The notes under the pieces are model-generated. The model was not told the origin of the DNA, made no database searches, and worked only from the letters and a program-made list of their open reading frames with translations. Of a DNA stretch of 5,181 nucleotides, positions 1-5,181 are shown in pieces. Within the stretch, counting starts at the first letter, position 1. Every line of letters begins with the position of its first letter. Both the position numbers and the translations under genes were made by a program. The stretch is from Chlorobiaceae bacterium (GTDB lineage: Bacteria; Bacteroidota; Chlorobiia; Chlorobiales; Chlorobiaceae), in assembly GCA_013336025.1 (NCBI GenBank), contig JAAXUM010000152.1, forward strand, positions 1 to 5,181, read 5' to 3'.

Positions 1-1
1 C

Positions 2-142
2 ATTTTATCCCATGAATCGGATGAACCCGCCGTACCTGCTGCGCAACAGCCGGTAAAAGCGGAGGTAAAGCCTGGTCGCAACGACCTTTGCCCCTGCGGC
101 AGCGGAAAAAAGTTTAAAAACTGTCATGGCCAGCAGCCCTGA
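2..142 (+). CDS. secA: Preprotein translocase subunit SecA, C-terminal end (5' partial)
   Basis: Only the last 46 residues and the TGA stop are in the window; the gene enters from the left edge with codons starting at base 2. The tail has two parts: an acidic then Ala/Pro/Gln/Lys-rich linker (residues 1-22 of the fragment), and a SEC-C zinc-binding motif in the order Cys30-x-Cys32-x8-Cys41-His42, with the usual [13 protein letters not shown] core. In SecA this C-terminal zinc finger contacts SecB and the ribosome, while the missing body is the ATPase motor that drives preproteins through SecYEG at the inner membrane. SEC-C motifs also end other proteins (YchJ-like and UPF0149-type proteins), so the name rests on the motif being at the extreme C-terminus after a low-complexity charged linker, which is typical of SecA. 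The motor domains cannot be seen here. purL starts 25 nt downstream on the same strand. Confidence 0.85.
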   Translation: MLSHESDEPAVPAAQQPVKAEVKPGRNDLCPCGSGKKFKNCHGQQP

Positions 143-167
143 TTTCTGAAACGTTTATCGATTAACG

Positions 168-2450
168 ATGATACACACTGAACTTGACGTTACTCTTGCC
201 ATGGCAGCCGAACATGGGCTTTCGGCTGAAGAGTATGATAAGATACTCCGTATTCTGGGCCGAACTCCCTCATTTACAGAACTTGGCATATTCTCGGTGA
301 TGTGGTCTGAACATTGCAGTTACAAAAACTCGATTTCGGTTCTTAAAACACTGCCAAGAGAGGGTGGCGCTCTGCTTACCGAAGCTGGTGAGGAAAATGC
401 CGGCCTTGTTGATATCGGTGATAACCTTGCTGTAGCGTTCAAGATCGAATCTCATAATCACCCGTCGGCCGTTGAACCCTATCAGGGAGCTGCAACCGGT
501 GTCGGTGGTATTCATCGTGATATTTTCACCATGGGCGCCCGGCCTGTTGCCTCACTGAATTCTCTTCGGTTCGGTTCGCCAAAAGATCCGCATGTTCGTT
601 ATCTGGTGGATGGTGTTGTCAGAGGTATTGGAGATTACGGCAACTCGTTCGGCGTGCCTACCGTTGGCGGAGAGATTTATTTTGAAGAGTGTTATACGGG
701 AAATCCGTTGGTCAATGCGATGTCAGTCGGTCTTGTTGAACATCACAAAACGGTAAGCGCCACGGCTAAGGGTGAAGGAAACCCTGTGCTTATTGTCGGT
801 TCATCAACAGGAAGAGATGGCATTCACGGAGCAACCTTTGCTTCTGAAGATCTCAGCGAGGCTTCTGAAGACAAGCGTCCCAGTGTACAGGTTGGCGATC
901 CGTTTGCCGAAAAACTTCTGCTCGAAGCAACCCTTGAGGCTATTGCTACGGGGTATGTTGTCGGTCTGCAGGATATGGGTGCCGCAGGAATTACAAGCTC
1001 TACCTCTGAAATGAGTGCAAGGGGAATTGAAAAAACAGGTTCCGGTGGAATAGAAATCGATCTTGATCTGGTTCCTGTAAGAGAAGATGGTATGAGTGCT
1101 TATGAAATCATGCTTTCCGAATCGCAGGAACGCATGCTTATTGTCGCTCTCAAAGGGTATGAGCATAAGATTATTGAGGTTTACCGGAAATGGGATGTGC
1201 AGGCAGTCGTGATTGGAAAGGTTACCAGTGACGGGCTCCTTCGTGTAAACCAGCATGGCGAAACGGTAGCGGAAATCCCCTCGCTTACGCTTGTTCTTGG
1301 CGGCGGAGCCCCTGTCTATCAGAGGGAAGCGATCGAGAAAAAACCGATGACTGAAAAAGCAAGGCTTGAAGCCGACCATACGCTTGATATGCACGCTCTT
1401 GCTCTCAGCCTGCTTTCCCGACCAAGCATTGCAAGCAAGCAATGGGTCTATCGTCAGTATGACTCTATGGTGCAGACCAATACGCTTACTCCTGTTGGTG
1501 TTACCGATGCCGCTGTGATCCGGATCAAAGGTTCAAAAAAAGGGCTTGCAATGAAAACCGACTGCAACTCCCGTTATGTGTATCTGAATCCTGAAACCGG
1601 CGGAAAAATTGCCGTTGCCGAATGCGCTCGCAACATTGCCTGTACCGGAGCACGTCCGCTTGCCATTACCAACTGTCTGAACTTCGGCAATCCCTATAAA
1701 CCGGAAGTTTATTTTCAGTTCAAGGCATCAGTCGAAGGCATGGGGGCAGCATGTCGTGCTTTCAATACTCCGGTTACCGGCGGCAATGTGAGCTTTTACA
1801 ATGAAACCACGATGGGTGGCGGCAGAACAGCCATATACCCTACCCCGACAATCGGCATGATCGGCCTTCTTGATGATATCGGATCCTGTGTTGGTTCGAC
1901 ATTCCGTTTTGCCGGAGATGCTATTCTGCTGCTCGGCGACCCTGAACTTTCTCTCGACGGATCTGAATATCTCGTTATGCAGTATGGCACTCCCGGTATT
2001 GATGCTCCGTCTGTTGATCTTCAGCATGAAAAAAATCTTCAGGATCTCCTGATCTCTCTTGCCACAAAAAAACTTGTGCATTCCGCACATGATGTTTCTG
2101 ATGGCGGCCTGTTTACCGCCCTTGCTGAAAAGGCAATCATGAACCAGGATGCGCCGCTCGGTTTTGCTGTGAACCTTGAAGATGTTGGTTCAAGTGAATA
2201 CAGAATTCAGGAGCATCTTTTCTCTGAAGCACAGGGGCGGGTATTGGTCAGTATACCGGCAGAAAATGCCAAACAGGTCATTGAAACGGCAAATGCCTAT
2301 AATGTGCCTGTGAGGGTAATCGGAAAAGTTGTTGATTCGGATATGACTATTGCTTTCAATGGTCGAAACATCCTGCATTTTTCTATTGAAGAGCTGCTTG
2401 AAGCATATTATGATTCACTTGAGGAGGCTCTTCATCTCGATGAACTGTAA
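168..2450 (+). CDS. purL: Phosphoribosylformylglycinamidine synthase subunit PurL (FGAM synthase II)
   Basis: PurL catalyses ATP-dependent conversion of FGAR to FGAM in cytosolic de novo purine synthesis. At 760 aa it is the small type, which by family knowledge takes ammonia from PurQ bridged by PurS; neither partner is in this window. Seen in order: the [13 protein letters not shown] block (residues 43-55) with the conserved His49 and ATP-contact Tyr52; the [20 protein letters not shown] block (91-110) with Lys92, Mg ligand Glu94 and the general-base His96; HRDIF with Asp118 as second Mg ligand; [16 protein letters not shown] (243-258); the [12 protein letters not shown] block (267-278); SESQERM (317-323); and, in the second AIRS-like half, CLNFGNP (503-509), the [10 protein letters not shown] block (537-546) and [16 protein letters not shown] (641-656). 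Catalytic residue assignments follow the Thermotoga PurL structure. ATG 168 is the furthest upstream start, because an in-frame TGA lies at 147-149. No convincing Shine-Dalgarno precedes it. The internal ATG at 201 is no better and would cut into the usual N-terminus. Confidence 0.97.
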   Translation: MIHTELDVTLAMAAEHGLSAEEYDKILRILGRTPSFTELGIFSVMWSEHCSYKNSISVLKTLPREGGALLTEAGEENAGLVDIGDNLAVAFKIESHNHPSAVEPYQGAATGVGGIHRDIFTMGARPVASLNSLRFGSPKDPHVRYLVDGVVRGIGDYGNSFGVPTVGGEIYFEECYTGNPLVNAMSVGLVEHHKTVSATAKGEGNPVLIVGSSTGRDGIHGATFASEDLSEASEDKRPSVQVGDPFAEKLLLEATLEAIATGYVVGLQDMGAAGITSSTSEMSARGIEKTGSGGIEIDLDLVPVREDGMSAYEIMLSESQERMLIVALKGYEHKIIEVYRKWDVQAVVIGKVTSDGLLRVNQHGETVAEIPSLTLVLGGGAPVYQREAIEKKPMTEKARLEADHTLDMHALALSLLSRPSIASKQWVYRQYDSMVQTNTLTPVGVTDAAVIRIKGSKKGLAMKTDCNSRYVYLNPETGGKIAVAECARNIACTGARPLAITNCLNFGNPYKPEVYFQFKASVEGMGAACRAFNTPVTGGNVSFYNETTMGGGRTAIYPTPTIGMIGLLDDIGSCVGSTFRFAGDAILLLGDPELSLDGSEYLVMQYGTPGIDAPSVDLQHEKNLQDLLISLATKKLVHSAHDVSDGGLFTALAEKAIMNQDAPLGFAVNLEDVGSSEYRIQEHLFSEAQGRVLVSIPAENAKQVIETANAYNVPVRVIGKVVDSDMTIAFNGRNILHFSIEELLEAYYDSLEEALHLDEL

Positions 2451-2460
2451 CGAGGAATAA

Positions 2461-2465
2461 AAGGA
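2461..2465 (+). promoter_or_regulatory. Ribosome binding site for nnr
   Basis: AAGGA lies 9 nt upstream of ATG 2475, within normal Shine-Dalgarno spacing. A second purine-rich GAGGA at 2452-2456 is 18 nt away, too far for this start. This supports 2475 as the initiation codon; the nearby GTG at 2470 is in another frame. Confidence 0.65.
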
Positions 2466-2474
2466 ACCAGTGTC

Positions 2475-4058
2475 ATGCTGCCAGTTCTGACGGCTCTTGA
2501 GATGTCGAAGGCTGATAAGGCGGCCATCGAGGATCTCCGTATTGGTGAGGTTCGTCTGATGGAACTTGCAGGCAGCGAGGCGGCCGCAATCATTCTGAAG
2601 GCGATTGAAAAAAACGACAATCCTGAAAGTTGTACTTTTCTTGTGGTGTGCGGAAAAGGAAATAATGGCGGTGATGGTTTTGTTGTTGCCCGACATCTTC
2701 TTAACCGTGGCGCAACGGTAGACGTTGTGCTGCTTTGCTCTGAGGAAACCCTCAAGCCTGTAAACAGGGAGGGTTATCTGATCCTTGACGCCTTCAGCCA
2801 CTACAATGAGCATCTCCGGATTTTTCATGGCATCGAGGACGCCCTTTGCAGTGTAACTGAAACCAGTTATGATGTGCTGATCGACGGCATTCTCGGCACA
2901 GGTCTTCGTCTCACGCACTCTGGTGAAACGCTGCAAGAACCGATCGGCACGGCCATTACGCTGCTCAATACCCTGCGCATGAACTCTGGCGCGCTCATTG
3001 CCGCTCTTGATGTTCCTTCCGGGCTGGATGCCACGACAGGGCTCTCTGCTTCGCCTGCTGTGATTGCTGATCTCACCATCACCATGGCCTTTCTGAAAAC
3101 CGGTTTTTTTTTCAATGAGGGGCCTCTGCATTGCGGAGATCTTCATACTGCCGACATTTCAATACCCCGATTTATTGCTGAACCTGTCTCCACGCTTTTG
3201 ACCGACAGGGAGTTTGCGGCCGAACACTTCGTCATGCGAAATCCTTCTGCGGCAAAACATCAAAACGGAAAAGTTCTGATTATTGCCGGATCAATGTCAT
3301 CAACCGCATCAATGATCGGGGCTGCAATGCTTGCTGTTAAATCCGCATTGAAAACAGGTGCCGGGTATGTCTGCGTGTCACTGCCGCTGATGCATGCTGC
3401 TGCCATGCACGCATTTGCTCCCGGAGCTGTTGTTATCGGACGTGACATTGAGGTTATAGCAGAAAAAGCCCGATGGGCTGACGCTGTGCTGATAGGGTGC
3501 GGACTCGGCAGGGATAGTGCTTCCGTGAGCTTTATTGCCGATCTTCTTCAACGAAAAGAGATTGCCGGCAATAAACTGGTCATTGACGCTGATGCCCTCT
3601 ATGCGCTTGCTTCGCCGGATCTTGCGTCGTTATCATTTTATTTTTCCGATGCCTTGCTGACACCGCATTACGGAGAGATGGGCCGGCTGAGTGGCGTGGC
3701 GGTGGAAAGCATTGCCTGCAACCCTCTTGATAGTGCTCGAACATATGCTGAAAAACATCGGGTAAATCTGCTTCTGAAAGGAAATCCTACCGTTATTGCA
3801 TCGCCTTCTGATCCTGTTCTTCTGAACACTTCCGGCACTGATGCTCTGGGAACGGCTGGTTCAGGGGATATTCTTTCGGGAATGATTGCCGCTCTTGCAG
3901 CCAAAGGTGCAACAACATTCAATGCCGGAGCTGCCGCTGCATGGTTTCATGGCCGGGCAGGTGATCTGGCCGGAACCATATCGAGCATTGTTTCTGCCGA
4001 AGATATTCTCGAAGCAATCCCGTCAGCCATTCAGGAAATCTTTCATATAGAAGAATAA
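2475..4058 (+). CDS. nnr: Bifunctional NAD(P)H-hydrate epimerase / ADP-dependent NAD(P)H-hydrate dehydratase (YjeF family)
   Basis: This cytosolic cofactor-repair enzyme handles NADHX and NADPHX, the hydrated forms of the coenzymes: the N-terminal domain epimerises R and S forms and the C-terminal domain dehydrates the S form back to NAD(P)H using ADP. At 527 aa it matches the usual two-domain fusion (about 500-520). N-terminal YjeF_N domain, about residues 5-235: LMELAG (28-33), CGKGNNGGDGFVVARHL (59-75) with K+ ligand Asn64, DGILGTGL (137-144) with Asp137, and LDVPSGLD (178-185) with Asp179 and Ser182. C-terminal carbohydrate-kinase-like domain, about 250-525: HQNGKVLIIAGS (262-273), IGCGLGRD (340-347), LTPHYGEMGRL (395-405) with His398, LLLKGNPTVI (432-441), and GTAGSGDILSGMIAALAAKG (459-478) with catalytic-type Asp465, then HGRAGDLAG (492-500). 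Two motif positions differ from the commonest form (GCGLG for GPGLG, TPHYGE for TPHPGE), but the ligand residues are present, so activity is expected. It sits 24 nt after purL, in the same frame, with its own Shine-Dalgarno. Confidence 0.96.
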   Translation: MLPVLTALEMSKADKAAIEDLRIGEVRLMELAGSEAAAIILKAIEKNDNPESCTFLVVCGKGNNGGDGFVVARHLLNRGATVDVVLLCSEETLKPVNREGYLILDAFSHYNEHLRIFHGIEDALCSVTETSYDVLIDGILGTGLRLTHSGETLQEPIGTAITLLNTLRMNSGALIAALDVPSGLDATTGLSASPAVIADLTITMAFLKTGFFFNEGPLHCGDLHTADISIPRFIAEPVSTLLTDREFAAEHFVMRNPSAAKHQNGKVLIIAGSMSSTASMIGAAMLAVKSALKTGAGYVCVSLPLMHAAAMHAFAPGAVVIGRDIEVIAEKARWADAVLIGCGLGRDSASVSFIADLLQRKEIAGNKLVIDADALYALASPDLASLSFYFSDALLTPHYGEMGRLSGVAVESIACNPLDSARTYAEKHRVNLLLKGNPTVIASPSDPVLLNTSGTDALGTAGSGDILSGMIAALAAKGATTFNAGAAAAWFHGRAGDLAGTISSIVSAEDILEAIPSAIQEIFHIEE

Positions 4059-4194
4059 GATCCAACCGGCTTTGAAGACATCGTTCCTGATTGTCGTCAC
4101 CAGCAGACGGGAGCTCTCAAAGCGGGATAAACTGAAAACCCGATATCCCGGACTACTGGCCGGAATACCGGGGAACAACGATACAGCGGTTCCC
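4059..4194. other. 136-nt spacer between convergent genes, no clear terminator
   Basis: This stretch separates the stop of nnr from the stop of the minus-strand aminotransferase. A terminator for one or both would be expected here, but I see no GC-rich stem followed by a T run on either strand. The best pairing is CCCGG (around 4147-4151) with CCGGG (around 4167-4171) across a 16-nt loop, plus several scattered CCGG tetramers; it lacks a U-tract. The plus strand is open without stops from 4051 to the TGA at 4198-4200, but that frame has no ATG. A minus-strand frame is also open across the spacer. I do not call a gene. Termination may be Rho-dependent, or the segment may be a remnant or repeat. 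Confidence 0.5.
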
Positions 4195-5181
4195 TTATGA
4201 CTGAAACGGAGGGATATCGCCAGGCAACGCGTTATGATCCCTGAGGAATTTTCTGATATTTCTTGCTGCCTGCCTGATTCGCTCTTCATTTTCAATCAAG
4301 GCTACCCGAACATATTCATCTCCATATGCACCAAAGCCGATACCCGGGCTGACCGCAACCTTCCCTTCTGTCAACAGCTTTTTGCTGAATTCAAGGCTAC
4401 CTGCACTGCGGAAGGGTTCAGGGATTCTTGCCCAGATGAACATGCTTGCTTTCGGTGCTGTAACCTGCCAGCCGGCATTTGAAAAGCTTTTAACCATGAC
4501 GTCGCGACGTTTACGGTATACCTCGCAGATTTGCCGGACACAGCTTTGATCTTCAGTAAGGGCAATGGTTGATGCAACCTGAATCGGTGTAAAGGTGCCA
4601 TAATCAAGCCAGCTCTTGATTTTTTCAAGTGCGCCGATCAGTTTTGCGTTACCTACCATAAAACCTACTCTCCAGCCCGCCATATTGTATGTTTTTGAAA
4701 GCGTGTAACTTTCAACAGCCACATCTTTTGCTCCAGGAACCTGAAGAATCGAGGGTGTCTGATAGCCATCATACGTTATTTCGGCATAGGCTATATCGCT
4801 GATAATATAAAAACGCTCATCACGCGCTATGTCCACCAGTTTTTTGTAAAAGGAGAGTTCTACCGTTGCCGTCGTAGGATTGTTGGGAAAATTGACAACA
4901 AGAAATTTCGGTTTTGGTGAAGATTCTCTGAGAGCAGTTTCAATGTTTCTGAAAAAGCCCTCTTCATCAAGAGTATAGTCATCATTCAGTTCGAGCTTTA
5001 ACCGGTGCACATTGCCTCCGGCAAGAATGAATGCCTGGGAATGAATAGGATAACAGGGATCCGGCACCATGGCAAGATCACCGGGATTGGTAATGGCCTG
5101 TACAAGATGCACATACCCTTCTTTTGAACCCATGGTGGCGACTACCTCACGATCAAGGTCAAGATCAACATTGTATTTTCG
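4195..5181 (-). CDS. alaC: AlaC-type alanine/aspartate-family aminotransferase, class I/II, PLP-dependent (5' partial)
   Basis: The gene reads leftwards and is cut by the right edge; 328 codons remain, starting mid-protein at RKYNVDLDLDREVVAT. The Met at 5131-5133 is internal (within ATMGSKEG), not the start. Against E. coli AlaC (about 410 aa, compared from memory) roughly the first 90 residues are missing, with near colinear matches thereafter. Fold type I motifs, numbered from the visible first residue: GSKEG (18-22, cofactor phosphate region), Tyr44 in CYPIH, NFPNNPT (97-103) with the conserved Asn101, SDIAYAEI (128-135) with Asp129 and Tyr132, the PLP-lysine Lys163 in SYTLSKTYNMAGWR (codon 4693-4695) with Arg171, and the substrate-carboxylate Arg292 in YVRVALI. 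The enzyme moves an amino group between alanine or a similar amino acid and a 2-oxo acid in the cytosol. The exact substrate cannot be fixed from sequence; LL-diaminopimelate aminotransferase-like and other class I/II members are alternatives. It converges on nnr, and its promoter is outside the window. Confidence 0.85.
   Translation of the reverse strand, partial: RKYNVDLDLDREVVATMGSKEGYVHLVQAITNPGDLAMVPDPCYPIHSQAFILAGGNVHRLKLELNDDYTLDEEGFFRNIETALRESSPKPKFLVVNFPNNPTTATVELSFYKKLVDIARDERFYIISDIAYAEITYDGYQTPSILQVPGAKDVAVESYTLSKTYNMAGWRVGFMVGNAKLIGALEKIKSWLDYGTFTPIQVASTIALTEDQSCVRQICEVYRKRRDVMVKSFSNAGWQVTAPKASMFIWARIPEPFRSAGSLEFSKKLLTEGKVAVSPGIGFGAYGDEYVRVALIENEERIRQAARNIRKFLRDHNALPGDIPPFQS

Noticed and set aside
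804..1442. Long minus-strand open frame (212 codons) opposite purL
   Set aside because: It lies wholly antisense to well-conserved PurL motifs, and its translation is rich in Cys, Arg and Phe with no recognisable domain. It is a shadow of the real gene.
2415..3146. Long minus-strand open frame (243 codons) spanning the purL-nnr junction
   Set aside because: It is antisense to the end of PurL and to the Nnr epimerase motifs and shows no family features. Its length is explained by codon bias on the opposite strand.
3391..3409. Inverted repeat TGCATG...CATGCA with a 7-nt loop inside nnr
   Set aside because: It arises from two Met-His-Ala codon triplets (residues 306-312), is only 6 bp, is mid-gene and has no T-tract, so it is not a terminator or a site I can support.
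4023..4295. 90-codon minus-strand frame across the convergent spacer
   Set aside because: It overlaps the tails of nnr and of the aminotransferase in other frames, has no good ribosome binding site, and has no recognisable domain. Only the spacer part is kept as a weak observation.
4234..4482. 82-codon plus-strand frame opposite the aminotransferase
   Set aside because: It is antisense to the conserved C-terminal part of AlaC, including the substrate Arg, with no independent coding evidence.
5131..5133. Met codon as the start of the aminotransferase
   Set aside because: The frame stays open upstream to the window edge and encodes the conserved lead-in to GSKEG, so this Met is internal and the gene is truncated by the window.

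Overview
The window is ordinary bacterial chromosome, about half G+C and densely coded. It holds the 3' end of one gene, two complete genes and the 5'-truncated body of a fourth. The C-terminal SecA tail, the small-type PurL, the fused Nnr protein and the AlaC-like aminotransferase, together with their wording as I remember it, suggest a green sulfur bacterium (Chlorobiaceae, Chlorobium/Pelodictyon-like). That assignment is inference from family resemblance only; no marker RNA is present.

Layout: positions 2-142 (+) encode the last 46 residues of a preprotein translocase SecA, ending in its zinc-binding SEC-C motif. After 25 nt comes purL (168-2450, +), phosphoribosylformylglycinamidine synthase subunit II. 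After another 24 nt comes nnr (2475-4058, +), a bifunctional NAD(P)H-hydrate epimerase/dehydratase. The three genes are co-directional with short gaps and no visible terminator between them, so co-transcription is likely. A 136-nt spacer (4059-4194) separates nnr from a convergent AlaC-type aminotransferase on the minus strand (stop at 4195), which runs off the right edge with roughly its first 90 residues missing.

Functionally these are housekeeping genes: protein export, step four of purine synthesis, repair of hydrated nicotinamide cofactors, and amino-acid transamination. They share no pathway; the grouping looks like a chromosomal neighbourhood, not a dedicated system. I found no mobile element, CRISPR array, tRNA/rRNA, toxin-antitoxin or defence module, and nothing that supports a novel system. 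The points worth a second look are small: the coding-like spacer at 4059-4194, purL and nnr lying in the same frame with a single stop between them, a T9 tract inside nnr, altered motif residues in the Nnr dehydratase domain, and the absence of a Shine-Dalgarno before purL.
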